Below, piece after piece: positions 11,508 through 23,984 of a DNA stretch of 64,000 nt. The position numbers were made by a program, and so were the translations under genes. Positions within the stretch are counted from its first letter, which is position 1. Every line of letters begins with the position of its first letter. The DNA comes from Chalara sp. BL73. Taxonomy: Eukaryota; Ascomycota; Leotiomycetes; Helotiales. The DNA is taken from assembly GCA_918026815.1 (NCBI GenBank), contig CAKJVC010000092.1, positions 1,054,001-1,118,000 on the forward strand, given 5' to 3'. The notes beneath the pieces are model-generated. The model was not told the DNA's origin and searched no databases. It worked only from the letters and a program-made list of their open reading frames with translations.

Positions 11508-12408
11508 AGCATTTGGGATTAGCAAGGCGTTTAGGAGAAACGGTGGACGGCCACACAGAAGCATTTCATGGCGCTCAGGGTTTCTTCAATGGGTTGAACA
11601 AGTGCACATTATCCTTTCTGTACAGCTAGTGCAAATACATACTGCAACTATTTAATACTACAACGATGTGTTTACACTCTAGTTTTGGTAGTGTTAGTCC
11701 AACCCCCTCCCCTCCATTCCTAAGCGGAGCCTGGTATCATGTCTACCCTCCTAGATAAAGGCATTCTATGTTCGCCAGAGCTTTTGGGTATGGGAAAGAA
11801 ACAGCTGTAGGAGAGCCCGGCTCTGTGGATGAGTTACATGTCTTATTATCGATATCCGAAGCGGCAGTCGACTGGTGCTGTAAAGCTGCATGTATAAAGT
11901 CAGGATAGGAGATGTGGGGAAATATAAGATACCGTTTAGAAATTTGGTATTTGCATGTAAGGTATATGGCGTTTCAACCGCTCAGTTAAGGTGACCACTT
12001 TTGTATACTATTTTACTAAGTTTATACTTATATCCAACTGCAGTCTTTTGGTCAAATTTTTTCAGCATTGCTCCCAAAGCACATAGGATGATTTTTCAAA
12101 CCTAATTCTACCTAATATCTCACCCTAGTGGCTGTTGAATATATAACCTTAGCATTAGTGACCGCCTTTTTGCTTATTTGGTATCTTTTCATTTTTCCCT
12201 CCTGGTCTGCAGAGCGAGGCTGATTATTGATTGCTAATAGTCCTGCAACGAAGAAAGAGCCAAAGTTTCTGGGTGGCTGCCAAATTCAAAGAGAGACGGC
12301 ACCTGCCTTATCGGAGATCAAGAACACGCCTGGTTACGAAACAGTAAAACGTCACCAGCCCAGCAATTATACTTCAGTCTCAAGAAGCAACACAGGGGGC
12401 CATCGACC
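11508..12408. other. intergenic 0.9 kb
   Basis: AT-rich spacer between two rightward genes with no convincing frame on either strand. A short rightward frame at 12227-12412 has no motif and is probably leader sequence of the next gene. Confidence 0.5.
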
Positions 12409-14690
12409 ATGAACTCTAGTAAGGACTTCGAGGAGCATAATGCTAGAGGTAAGACAGCTCCTTAGGCTTCTCACCTCTCTTGAACTGACCAACGTAGCAT
12501 GGGAGAGAGATTCAAGCATGGCTCCGTCTGAAGCAGGCGATCTAGATCGACCTCTATTACGCTCAGTTACTATCTCCAATGAGTCTGCGATCCCTCCAGC
12601 AAGTCAATCTCGCATCCCAAGCCAAAGTCCACCAAAGGTTGCTGGTAATGTGGCAACTGCTGCAGCTGCCCGACGAGCACAGTACGAGTTAGCCAACGGC
12701 GGTAATCGTAGGTAGTCTTTCTTCCAAACGAAAGCAACATGCTAAAATATATCTCAGGTGGCTCAAGCAGCGCAAACGATGCCTTTAGTGCACCAAACCA
12801 CCACAAACACTCTGTATACCGTCCAGCAACGAAGAAAGTCAACCGCAATTGGGCAGAGCCTCCAGATCTCGAAAAAGAAAGATATAAGAAGGATAAGACG
12901 ATGAGAGCGGCCCAAGAAGCCAAACACAATAAATATCTTGGAATACCTCAAAATCAAGACGAGTTGCCCGGAACTGTGTGAAATACATTAGCATGTTGAT
13001 AGAATGTTGTGCAATTCTAACACTGAACAGGGTTTCTATCTGTGGCCAAAAAACATCAACAGTAAAGATGAGGATAACATTGGAAACCATCCCCGCGACC
13101 TGTTTGGCATCAACCTCGAGAAGCTCGATTACCTTAGAAGAGCACATAGTGTCTGGATTTGTTGGGATGATAGCAAGAGATGCATCAAGGTTCTTTCCCA
13201 ACATGCCAAACGTATGGACGTTGACATCCCCGCCGCCATTAGAGGCATTAGACAAGCTGTGCGCAATGCCAATGCTGAAGCTGAGTTTGCTTCTCCTATT
13301 TATATTGTTGTTCCTCCTTCTGGAGTAAGCGCGAGATGATCAGGTGTCCATATCATACATTAGAAACAAGAGCTGACGCGAATTTGTGCAGAAAATGACA
13401 TCGATCATCAAGGCGAAGACCACGAAGGAAGGCGCGCAAGGCGCTGCTCCTGTTATTACATCATTACGGTTATCTGGAGAGGCACTGTCTGAAGGGGATC
13501 AGAAACAATGGGATTCAGAACTTGAAGACCATCGAAATAAGAATTTTGCAACTTTCAAGGAACACCTTGCCAAGCATACTATCCGCCTTGCCCCGATTGT
13601 TCGTTGGATGCGTATGCGCGTTCATCTCGGTCATCTGAATATCAGAACATATAAAGAGGAGTTTGGTCGCACCGGCCTTGGGTTCAGTGAGTTTGTCAAG
13701 ATGATGGCAAATCCCCGAACCACAAGTACATGCACATTCGATCGCCAGTAAGTCGAACAAAATTCTCACGGCAACAACGAACAATAAACCAAAAAAAAGA
13801 AAAAAAAGACCTAACGTTAAAGCAGAGTCGATGGTATCTTTGCAACTGGGTTGATGCAAGAAATCATAGAATCGCCAGACATATTCTGCCCCAAGGAGAG
13901 CAGATTTTCCATGTGCAAAGATGTGATGCCAAAGCATACACTAGTGCTATTCCTTGAAACTAATGGACAGACCGTTCGGGTTGAAGCAACAATCGACTAT
14001 GTACTTAGTTCCGCTGATCAAGCAGGTGGTACTGGTGGCTGGGATGGTATTTACCGCTCCTACAACGTTGAGAGTGATCGATATCAATTAGGAACAACCT
14101 TCGCATATTACAACAATACCAGGAACAAGCGTGCTCAAATAACAACTATCGACATCCAGAAGGGCTTCGATTGGACACTGGAGATCATTGAAGATGGCAC
14201 TTTTCCAAGCATACCATCGCAAGTGATGGCGCTCATGGAAAGTGCTGTTTCGGGAAAAACAGTGCACACCAAAGTGGATGATTTAGGGCTTCCATACCCT
14301 GGAATTACTCTTCGCCCATCTTCTGACTTGCAAGTTGGTGGAATTGTGCTCCGAAGCATTTACGAGTATCAGTTCAAGGAATCGGAATATGTTGTTGAGA
14401 TTGCTATCTACAGACGGTGGGAAAATCATCAGCGAACACACCTCAAACCTGAGCTTCAGTCAAGTGTGTCCTTGTACCACAGAGTCTGGGACGAACAGAC
14501 AGCCTCCATCGAGGGTAGTACTGATGAACGAAAGTGGGACCGCCAACTCAAGGTTTTCTTCAATCAGGAGCATCAAGTTGGCGGCCTCGAGTGCTTTCTG
14601 GACCGGGTTACCGACATCCAAGATATGCTCGCTAGGGCTGATTCCGTTGGGCATGCCCAATCTGAACTTCTAGAAGATGATTCAGAGTAA
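12409..14690 (+). CDS. protein of unknown function, Ascomycete-type multi-exon (6 exons, 660 aa)
   Basis: Not recognised. Exons 12409-12448, 12498-12707, 12758-12975, 13031-13324, 13392-13747 and 13826-14690 all have GT-AG borders and join in frame; intron 5 begins with the consensus GTAAGT and has a CTAAC branch site. The first 110 residues are Ser/Pro/Ala-rich and probably disordered. A basic segment (VYRPATKKVNRNWAEPP) leads to an alpha/beta region beginning FYLWPKNINSKDEDN with the motif RRAHSVWICWDDSKRCIKVLS. The C-terminal half is rich in aromatic beta-strand-like segments (DRYQLGTTFAYYN, ESEYVVEIAIYRRWEN) and ends with an acidic tail. No signal peptide or membrane segment. The careful splicing and even composition argue for a functional, conserved gene, perhaps RNA- or protein-binding, but I give no function. 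Confidence 0.75.
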
Positions 14691-14842
14691 CTCCTGTGTT
14701 ATTGGAGCACCAGTACGAACAAGCACAAATCCTTGATTGGTCTGCACTTCGTTGAGCTTGTTGCCAGAAAAATTACAACCTTGATCTCACACTTTTGGCG
14801 TAACTTGAGGTGGATTTTGCTTTCATTTTCCTTCCATCGACA

Positions 14843-15543
14843 TCAAGATGCAGATGCCGATGGAGTAGCACTTGAGCTTAGGACTTTTTGCCGTAATACT
14901 GTACAGCATGTCAATGAAGCGTTCTTAAATATTCTCAGACCTAGCTTACCTTCTTCCACAACCCTTAAATTATTTGATTTTCCTTGTATAATACTCTCCA
15001 GGTCCTTCAAATTAACACCTAGCTCCTCAACCTTGGCTTCGTAGAATTTCGTCGCATCCTTAGTACTCTGGTAATATTATGAGCACTCTTTCTTAATCTG
15101 CAGAATATAGCCGACCAACCTTCTCAACATAGAACCCAGTACCAACATCCACAATCACCTTCTCGCTATCTGCCAACGTGCCTGGAACGTAGAGGGACGT
15201 GGTTAAAGGGACAAGGATTGGTTTTCCTGCATACACCTCATCAGCATATCTTCGTATGCATTTTCCCTTTCTTCGCTCCCCGCCCTTTACTCGTATGCAA
15301 GACCAATTCCTCCATCCCGTCCCGAGGATATCACACCAAAAAGTTGGGGAGCATACCTTCCACCTTACTGCTCACCCCTCCGGTGATAGAGCGCAGGCAC
15401 TCGCGGAACTTAGACTGTGCGGCGCGCAGCTGTGCGTGTGAAGAGGTGAGGTGTTCGAGCTCGTCGTCGAGCTGCTTCTTGACTTGGTTTAGCTGCGTGG
15501 GCGAGAGGGTTGCGAGGTCGATTTGGGAACCGCGTTGGGCCAT
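14843..15543 (-). CDS. GIM5: prefoldin subunit 5, alpha-type (4 exons, 155 aa)
   Basis: One of two alpha subunits of the hexameric prefoldin/GimC co-chaperone that delivers nascent actin and tubulin to the CCT chaperonin. Exons run 15543-15357, 15226-15120, 15067-14950 and 14898-14843; frame is kept at each junction. The product has the prefoldin alpha layout: N-terminal coil ([20 protein letters not shown]), a beta-hairpin core with the hallmark [13 protein letters not shown] and [13 protein letters not shown], and a C-terminal coil ([18 protein letters not shown]). The Ser/Ala-rich end ([11 protein letters not shown]) is short. Length matches Gim5/PFD5 (about 155-165). It is convergent with the preceding 660-residue protein, stops 152 bp apart. 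Assignment to PFD5 rather than PFD3 rests on the [11 protein letters not shown] block. Confidence 0.93.
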
Positions 15544-17316
15544 TGTGTGGCTTGGTGGAATCGGTGAGACCTGAGTTGGATTGCTGTTTAGGAGGAAGGG
15601 ATTCGTGGAGCTTAGAAGGGGAAAGCGTATATGATGCTGGACTATGAGGTGAGGTTCTGTCTTTGCTGAAGGTTTTTGGGTCTGACGTTGGTGGGGGTTT
15701 GATGTTGATGCCTGAATTAGACGATCAGGTGGAAAGAATGGTCCCTGGAGTCTACAGCCCAAAGTGGATATATGTTTACCCTGTGAAATTGCACGTACAT
15801 CCTGGGTTCGGTGAGTGTACTATGTTACATGAAAAGTAAAAGTAAAAACCACGAGCAGAGGAAACGAAACTCTTATGCTTGAAGACATCGTCATATTATG
15901 GCCCTTACCACTATACAAATCGCACTCACAAATTTGGCGTCTCCAAAACAAAGGGGTAAACAGTAGTGTTCCACCAAAGCTACATTATTCTAGTTCCAAA
16001 TGCTGTATAAGAAGCCTATTAATAGCGGTCTTTAATAGCTTGACGATTTGCTCTGGGATTACGTTGGCAGCTTGTCAGCTGGCACAGAACAACTGCAAAC
16101 TAGAAGCAATGAACCCAAGGGCAGGTGCATAAATCAAAGAACAAAAAGGCTAAATTTACTTGGCCGATGGTCTTCACCCAAAGACAAGACACGGGTAATC
16201 TCGAAAGTCTCTCAACCCCTTCTGTCGCAAGCGAGCGGTCAAATCCAACCTCTGTTTAAGATTCAGGAGGAATATCGTTTGATTTTCTATCCACGTGGTC
16301 ACAACGCCCAATTTACTGAGAAGGTCATATATCTCAGTTGCAATAGGCTCATCGAGCAATGCTCTATGTTGACAGGACGCGATGAGTACTGTCCATCACA
16401 GATTCTGGACCGAATCCAGTGCTCTGGGTGTGCATGCATGTGGGAACTGGAATAGCCTAGTACTCAGCAGTCTTGATGTTCCAGCAGGACCGCCGCAATT
16501 ACACCTTGACTTCTCCAGGTAACCGACAGAAGTTTGTTCTTTTACCTTTTACGGAAGGGAGATCACAAGGAATCCGACAAGAGGATTATCGCTTAGGGTC
16601 TCATTACACCTGTCTTAGCACCAAACCTCAACAATAAACATTGCCTCCCTAAAGCAGCATATAAATTTTACCGCATTGAGATCCGCCGGTCAAGATACTT
16701 TCCCTTTTGTTATCTGCTACCACTATTATGAACGTATCTATTTCTCGCTTATGCCCAATAACCGAGGGCTTCATAGAGCAACTGCCTATTGCGCATCCAT
16801 TGCCGGGAGCTTACTCCCCCTGAAATAAGCGAATGGTGAGTAGTATGATCTGCACGTGACTTGGACCAGTTCTAACAGGATCAATGAGATTCATGTGCTA
16901 AATCAGAGTAGATAAAGTCCGAGCGCGGTTTCCTTTCTATATATCCATAATACCTAGTGTGGGACTACTCATATGCTGTGGTTAGGAGCAACCTAGTCTA
17001 CACTTTTAGAGTGGATTTCACCCCGCTTAGTGTTCCTCTGTTCACTACCATATCAACAAACGTTGACATAACACTAGTTGAAAGGTCTTGTATGCAGCCT
17101 GTGGGTATTGGCTACATGCTGTTATTAGGAAAGGAGGATGGTGGTAACCACCATCACATTTCCCAATGAGATGGAGCAGGCGAATTAGTCTTTCATTTTG
17201 TTTCATAAAAAGAACAGTAGATGCGCTGACATGCAACTCAACAAAAGGGTCATACTTGAATCAGGATATGGGAGAGATTATCCCTTACTAGCCCAGAAAC
17301 CTCAAAATCCCTTCGC
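15544..17316. other. intergenic 1.8 kb
   Basis: No gene supported. Several 60-135 codon frames exist (for example around 16048-16455 on the plus strand) but none has a recognisable motif, sensible introns or codon pattern. The left end is the GIM5 promoter. Confidence 0.45.
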
Positions 17317-18620
17317 TTAAGCGCTGGCATCACCTGTCTTTTGTTCCATTCCATCCTCCACGCCAAAAACCGCATCGCAATACCCTAATACCAACCCACC
17401 CCATCCATCAATCCCTTTATACCTAGCCATCTCTCCACTCCACCCTCTCACTTGACTCCTCAAACCCCTTAACTCTTCTGTCTTTAACTCTAGCAATGGC
17501 TGCATATACGTCCTCACGGTAAATAGCACCGCGTCGCTCTTCGGCAACCTCCTGAATGTCTGTCTCTCTCGCCGGATCTGGATATTGTCTAGTCGCAGCG
17601 TGGGCATTGTTTGGAAGGCCGGATTATCTTGGAAGAGGTCAGGCGCTGTTTGGATGAAGAGGTTGTAGCGCTCCATGTGGGTCTTGGGGGAGAGGTTGTC
17701 GAAGTAGCTGATCCTTTGTTAGTGAGACGTAAGATATAGGAAGAGCAGGGCATGGTACTGGTTGACATGGTGACCTAGCGTCCCTTGCCAACCTGGAACG
17801 GGCGCATGGAGGTTCTTCACTGGAAGGTACATATTCAGTTAGTGTCGCTAGAGGATAGCACTGAGCTTGGTAGCATAGCTGATAGCTTCCATAACATCAA
17901 TCACTTGAACCTCGCACTGGAGTAAGGAGCATTCCCAATAAGGATGAATTTTGCCGCCAGTGTCTGCTTACTGGATGTACCAATGCGCTCTTGAAGTTCC
18001 CATCCAGCCGGAAACAATGTAGCAGAAGCTTGCAGGAGATATTCGCCACTGACATCGTCTTTCATGAGCACATTGAAGTCCTCCATGGCTAATCTGGTAG
18101 CGATCTCGAGAGGATTTGTGGAATCAGGGCCTATTAAGTGGCTTTCGTTTGTGAGATGATTGTGTATTGTGGGTGGGTGTGTTTGGGATATGGTGAAGTG
18201 CTCTGGAAAGCGAGTCGAGAGGAAGCCGGCAACGAGGTCAAGGACTTCATGACATGCTGCCTCGCTGGCAGGAAGGCACTGAAGAACTTGGAAACGAGAG
18301 TTGTCGAGAAGTTCTCTCCGAACCCTATGTTCTTTAAGGTAATCTGAGTCCACGGTCAGCCAATTCGTTTCGTCAAGTCGCTTCAGCGCCATCGCCATGC
18401 GTGACGATGTTCGTTGCTTCAAGGGGGGGAGTTCGAAAGCTTTTATGTGGCTTGGATTGGAAACGCCGATAATCAGGCCATTGACTTGATTGACAGCTAC
18501 CAGATTCCCGGAATCAGGCCATTTGGGCCAACGGCCAGGAAGTCTGGCGAATGGAGGACCCCATTTAGCAAAGGCGAGACTTATAGCTACAAACAAAATA
18601 AATAAAATTTGCATCGCCAT
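17317..18620 (-). CDS. HODM/DUF3445-type haem-dependent N-demethylase-like protein (3 exons, 366 aa)
   Basis: Exons run 18620-17972, 17819-17759 and 17707-17317, joined in frame. The family (Pfam HODM_asu-like, formerly DUF3445) is named after the alpha subunit of bacterial haem-dependent oxidative N-demethylase/dimethylamine monooxygenase; the fungal substrate is unknown. Diagnostic blocks: LAMEDFNVLMKD, LLQASATLFPAGWELQERIG, LHAPVPGWQGTLGHHVNHYF, SPKTHMERYNLFIQ, and RRERQTFRRLPKSDAVLFTVRTY. The start at 18620 gives a hydrophobic N-terminal anchor (MAMQILFILFVAISLAFA), as seen in fungal membrane-bound relatives. No ATG exists further upstream in frame before a non-ATG codon. It is 1.1 kb from a leftward SDR gene, and could belong to the accessory metabolic group that follows (inference). 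Confidence 0.88.
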
Positions 18621-19764
18621 AGTAAGCTTTGGACATGACTGTCCCTCCAAATAAAAACGGCCGTGTATTAAACCATTTATAGAGCACTATCAAATTAGAG
18701 GAGCAACATCTTGCGTAATGACTAGCAACTAGGTATATCCAAAGTGAAAGTTCCAAGTCTTTTCCAAATAAAATCTCCCGCTTCAGATACCCAATGCGCC
18801 ACCGACACGCAACCCTTTAAAAATAAATCCCACTTTCCACATTTTACTTTTGCTTTGGCGTGGCTGCTCAACAGCCCGGAATTTGCGTACACTGGTATCC
18901 GGACATTCAAACTGACTGCCGGAGACTAGCGGGCGGCGCGGGCAATATCCAGTTGAACCGTTCTTGGCGATAACTGTTTAAGACCATCTCGATAAAGACG
19001 CAAAGATATAATATCTTTACCTGATAGCGTGGGTGTGGGAGATCCGACCACTTATCAAATGGTTGAAACTTTACGAAGCTCAAGCCTTGTGTGGACGGTG
19101 ATAGGATTCATGCAAAAGGTCCCTAATCATATCAGGATCAAACTTCCGCCCTATCCCTACCTGTCAAACATGTGTACATACTCTGCAGGCATGTTTAAAT
19201 AGGGTCAGTGGGGGTGGAGAAATGGTTTGGTTGCGATGCTACCAGCTTTTGATTTGATGGAAAGATATGTTTTCAAGTTTTGCTGTCCACATAAATGACA
19301 CAAAAGCAAATAGTGTATCAAAAGAAAACGGCGTTACAAAGATGATTCGCAATATACCCAGAGATTCTCGAGAGCATAAATCAGCGCTACTGAAAGATAT
19401 CAAAATAAACAACGCGGTAGGCGCGGAACGGCACGTTGTGGGACGTTTGACCTGAGGCTCAGGGCTGGGAATGATATGTGACAGTGTTGATTATCGTCGT
19501 AAATGATAACATTGATTGGCTTTATCAAACACGGGGAAAGGTTCCGTGGGGGGTGGTATTCTGTGCTGATGGTTACACGGCCTAAGGTGCCTGTGTGCTT
19601 GTTGGTGATTTGATGCAAGGGAAACTGTTACTTTGGCAGTGCTTAAATACCCACTTAGGTATCAGATCAAGACGGGAAATACCCCCTTGGTATTTTTGTG
19701 CATATGTATTAGAGTGGGTATTAAGTTGGTTTACAATATGCCTAAATCTGATCATCTGCTCCTG
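18621..19764. other. intergenic 1.1 kb
   Basis: Upstream region of the HODM-like gene and 3' flank of the SDR gene. Scattered short frames carry no motif. Nothing else seen. Confidence 0.45.
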
Positions 19765-21147
19765 TCAGATATCTCGACCTGGGAAAAATGCTAACTGTGG
19801 TGCAATTTTGTTTCGAACTCTCTCCTGCATCCAGGAGGGCCATGCTCGTAACGTGGTTATGATGTTTGCTTCAGGTGGGAGGATTAGTTGCGCACTTCTA
19901 CCGGACACGACCTGCTTGACGATGCTGGCCGCAACGGGCTCAGCTTCTAAGATGAGTTCTTTAAACTCCGCACTATTAAATGCGGGTCCGATGAGAGGAG
20001 TGTTAGTCCAGGTGGGATGGACGATGCTACATTAATAATGTCAGAGGCTTCCTACGCGATACTGGGTACATCTTACGTAGTTTTTACATCAGGTGCATTA
20101 TATCGAGATTTGAGCTCTGACGCAAGGCCTTCGTGAAACGCCAGTGCACTGGCCTTGGTACAGCAGTAGTCCACGTTCTGGGCATGGACTGCGAAACTAG
20201 CCATAGAAGCTATAGTTACCACATGGCCATGGTTTCTCTTGATCCTATTGTATTCCACGAATTAGTAATGGTTAGTTCAAGATTGACCTTGTCACATGGG
20301 ATTGGAAGAGCTTATTGCGCCGACAAAGGCGTCGAAAAAGCAGCCTCTACAGCTTGCCTATACTTTGTGTTGGCAATGAGACGACTATATCCTTACTTAC
20401 ATCGCGGGAAGGAATTCTCGAACGGTCCAGAAATGGGCCAGAGTATTAACCTCGAAAGTCTTCCGGACATTCGACTCATTTGTTCCAAGGATGCTCTTGC
20501 AGGTGGCAACGCCAGCATTGTTAACCTTGCATTTCTCAAGTTAGCTGCCGGTGAAATAAGCAAAGGCCAAAAAGAAAGCATACCAATACTGTTGGGTCAC
20601 CGTGCACTTTCCGAATTTCCGCTGCTACCGCGGAAATTTCAGAAGTAGAAGTGACATCGCACTTATAGAAGGTGATGCCAGTTGCTTTCGCTTGTTAGCT
20701 GGGAGTTGCTTTCTTGTCACCAAACAGCCTATGGCTAGATTATTACTCACGAGGAGGATCACTTGGGGGGGACAAATCAAGCACCACAACCTTAGCCCCC
20801 AACTCCGCGAATTGCTTCGCCATTAACGCGCCAATCCCACCCGCTCCGCCTGTAATCAGGACCAATTCCTCACTGGCTTTGAACACGACATCCTTACGCC
20901 AATTGTTGAGTTGCCTTTGCGAAAGCCTGCCATTGACCAACCTCACTAAGCTGAGGCCAAAGAAGAACCCAATAGCGCGCACAACAGCTTTGGATGTCAG
21001 CCATGAGAGACTCGCAGGCAAGATATCGCGTAGCCGTTCAGGATACAGGAGGAGAGCCAGCAGAACGGGCCCCGTGATTTGCGGATTGCCTAAAGCAATT
21101 CTAACGGGTGCTAACAGCTTCCTTATAGCGGATGGCTTCGGAGCCAT
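19765..21147 (-). CDS. short-chain dehydrogenase/reductase, RDH10/HSD17B11-like (5 exons, 350 aa)
   Basis: Exons run 21147-20751, 20684-20584, 20525-20401, 20244-20077 and 20026-19765; all phases agree. NAD(P)-binding Rossmann motif TGGAGGIG at residues 99-106, then VVVLDLSPP, the structural NNAG in VNNAGVATCKS, and the catalytic triad Ser221, Tyr234 and Lys238 (IASMASFAVHAQNVDYCCTK). The first 90 residues contain one or two hydrophobic helices (GPVLLALLLYPERL; AIGFFFGLSLVRL), the layout of membrane/lipid-droplet SDR16C/HSD17B enzymes that act on lipophilic alcohols, ketones or retinoid-like substrates. The actual substrate cannot be read from sequence. Neighbour to the right, in the same orientation, is an aldehyde dehydrogenase, so alcohol-aldehyde-acid oxidation in one pathway is possible (inference). 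Confidence 0.92.
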
Positions 21148-21778
21148 GTTTTACTTATGCGAGGTAGGGAGGTGAATAGTTAGTTTGAAGTTTGGTGATA
21201 TGAAATATTCCGTCACAATGGTCGCGAGTGGTATTTAAGCTGTGGCAAAGGGGTTCAAACACGTTGAGTATCGGTACTCACGAGGGATGGCGAACTGGTC
21301 TGGGCGGTCCCGTTGTGTGGCGGCTTAGCTCTTGGATGTGGAGTGATTAGTGTCTACTTGGAGACCAGCACTTGCGAATGAGCTGCAAGGAAACAATTCA
21401 ACGTGAAGAGAGTTCTGGAAATGGATGATAATTGACAAGATGTTGAGATGCAAGTAAGTCAAGAAGTTGGTTGCATGAGATGCCGAGGTAGAGGGAGTAG
21501 AGTTAATTGTTTGGTCGCTTATTAAGGTTACAATAGCCGCATTGGAGTTTGAGTGGAGTTGAATGTGGATCTGGATCTTGGACGCGTTGTTGGGAGGATT
21601 CAATGGCTGGCTGGATCGGATATCTACACGTGACTTGTGAACGAGCTAGCGATTTTATTATTTAGGCATCTCAAGAAAAGAAGAGAAGAAAAAAGGAAAG
21701 AGATAGAGAGAATTGATTGTACCAATATATTTTAGTACAATTACCAGGATAGTTTCGAGATAGAACCAGCCAAACCGC
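21148..21778. other. intergenic 0.6 kb
   Basis: Promoter of the leftward SDR gene and 3' flank of the leftward aldehyde dehydrogenase. It holds a purine-rich stretch near 21670-21715 (aagaaaagaagagaagaaaa). No gene seen. Confidence 0.5.
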
Positions 21779-23748
21779 TCAGAAATGACCGTCCAGTGTC
21801 AGGGTTCCAGTCTTGGTGATCAAATATTCTGCAACAGCAACATCTTTACCCGATTCTTTGCCATATCCTGACTCTTTAATCCCTCCAAAAGGTGACTCAG
21901 CAGCTGACGAGTTGCCTATAACAGTGAGAATAGGCATTAGATCCATGATATTAGCACAAGAGGCCTTGGCATCTTACCTGTGTTCATTCCAATCATCCCA
22001 GCCTCAAGGTTCTCGAGCAGCCTCCACGTTCGGTCTACATTCTTGGTGAAGAAATACGACGCTAAACCCATCTAGTATTTTATCAGCTTTGCTTCATCAA
22101 ACCACGACTGGATCATGTAAATACGCTCGTGTCATTCGCGGCCTGCACTGCTTCTTCCTCGGTGTCAAACGGGTAAAGCGCAAGGACTGGAGCAAAACTT
22201 TCTTCTTGTGTTATCAGCATCTGCTTATGCCCGCCCAAAATAATAGTCGGCTGGAAAAAGTATCCAGATGTGCCTTCCAGCTTCCCACCACCGAGGATAA
22301 CTTGTCCACCATGTTTCTTGGCGTCTTCGACATGGCTGAGCGCTTTATCAAGGCCACGAGGAGTGGTGACCGGTCCCATAGTAGTGTCTTTGTCTGCACC
22401 ATGGCCAACTACCAGCTTTGCTGTTCTTTCCTTAAGCAGTTCCGCAAACTTGTCATAGATTCCTTTTTGAACGTAAACCCGATTAGCTGTGATACAGGCT
22501 TGACCAGCATGTCTCCATTTCAAAGCCATAAGAGCTATATTGTAATTAGCCTATGAACAATTAATTCACACCGAACAATATACCGTCAAGTGCCTGGCTG
22601 ATATCAGCATCATCAAAGATCAGGAAGGGGCAGTTTCCACCAAGTTCAAGGGTAACCTTCTTCAAGCCTTCAGAGCATAATTTAGCGACAAGCTTGCCGA
22701 CACGAGTCTATTTCCATATTAATTGAATATTTCAACTATTTATGAGTACTCACAGAACCAGTGAACGTGACCTTCTTGATTAGCGGATGCTGACATAAAG
22801 CCTCACTCAATGATGGTGTGTTCTCCATGCTTGTCGTCAACACACTCAGAACACCCTTGGGAAATCCAGCCTGAGAGGCAAGTTCTGCTAACGCTAGTAC
22901 AGACAATGGTGTCTCCGGGGAAGGCTTGACTACCATAGTACATCCAGCTGCAAATGCAGCACTCACTTTCCGTAAAATCATTCTAAAACAATAAGTACAG
23001 GCTCATAGCTTTGTGGGCAGACCTACGCAATGGGGAAGTTCCATGGGACCAAAGCGGCAGCAACCTAATGCTGTGTAAGTTATGTTGGCAGACCATAAAG
23101 CGGGCAGAAGAGTTCGTGCTCAAATCAGGCACTCAATGCGGACAGGAATCTCAGCATCTTGGGAAGGAAAGGGACTGGAAAAGTACTTACTCCAATCGGT
23201 TGCTTCACAGTGAATATCCTCTTCCCTGGGGCAGCAGCTTGGGACACTGTGCCTGAGATTCGTTCCGCTTCACCTGTGAACCACCAAGTGAAGCCCAAGC
23301 TATACTCGATCTCTCCCCTGCTTTCCGCCAACGGTTTGCCTGTTTCATATGTGACAATCTTGGCGAGGTCCTCCATATTCTCCCGGATCAAGCCATCCCA
23401 TTTCAAGATCCATCTTGCTCTTTGCCGTGGAACAACCTTGCGGTAGGATTGGAATGCTTCATGAGCTGCCTTCACGGCGGCATCGACATCTTCGGCATCG
23501 TTGTCAGGTACTGTTGCCCAGACCTTGCCTGTTCCAGGATCTTGAAAGTGTTAGAATGTGGTTCCCACAGAATTTAGGGGAAATACCTATGACTTCAAAT
23601 CGCTTGCCAGATTTCGCTTCTACCCAAGACCCATCAATATAGGACTTGTCCTTGAACAAGGAGGTGTTTGTGAGCTAGTAGGAGGTTAGCTGATGCCATA
23701 CATACGCAATAGAAGAGGATCTACCTCAAAGGGAAGTTTGTCCACCAT
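21779..23748 (-). CDS. succinate-semialdehyde dehydrogenase-type aldehyde dehydrogenase (9 exons, 497 aa)
   Basis: Oxidises succinate semialdehyde (GABA shunt) or a related aldehyde with NAD(P). Exons: 23748-23725, 23674-23587, 23540-23191, 23064-23027, 22982-22754, 22707-22584, 22534-22125, 22071-21978 and 21915-21779; the sum is 1494 nt in frame. Marks: N-terminal [18 protein letters not shown], the cofactor segment ALVPWNFPI with [22 protein letters not shown], the general base Glu264 in LELGGNCPF, and the nucleophile Cys298 in [16 protein letters not shown]-terminal [16 protein letters not shown]. This pattern is closest to class I SSADH. No targeting peptide, so cytosolic. Nine exons is high for a fungal aldehyde dehydrogenase. 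It shares a 236 bp divergent promoter with a decayed Zn2Cys6 regulator, suggesting that it was once pathway-regulated. Confidence 0.9.
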
Positions 23749-23984
23749 TTTTACTTTATTCAATAGCCTGAATTTCAAAATTCTGCAAGAATATAGACGG
23801 GGGAATGGATATATGAGTGAGTCGATATATGATGGGGTGGAACGTTGCCTGTGATTGCCTTTGACATGGAGGGTGGGGGTTGCAACTGGTGCGGGGATGT
23901 AGACAAAAGTGGCATTATGCGGTTATGTAAGACGACAACACGAAAGATTTAGCAAAGGAGGCTTCACCCCTTTTTCTATATGGC
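23749..23984. promoter_or_regulatory. divergent promoter, aldehyde dehydrogenase / Zn2Cys6 regulator
   Basis: Only 236 bp separate the two start codons. Such head-to-head spacing with a Zn2Cys6 regulator is common for local regulator-target pairs. No palindromic CGG operator was identified by eye. Confidence 0.5.

Noticed and set aside
16048..16455. 135-codon open frame on the plus strand between GIM5 and the HODM-like gene
   Set aside because: No ATG-context, motif, intron or homology-like segment; composition like surrounding non-coding DNA.
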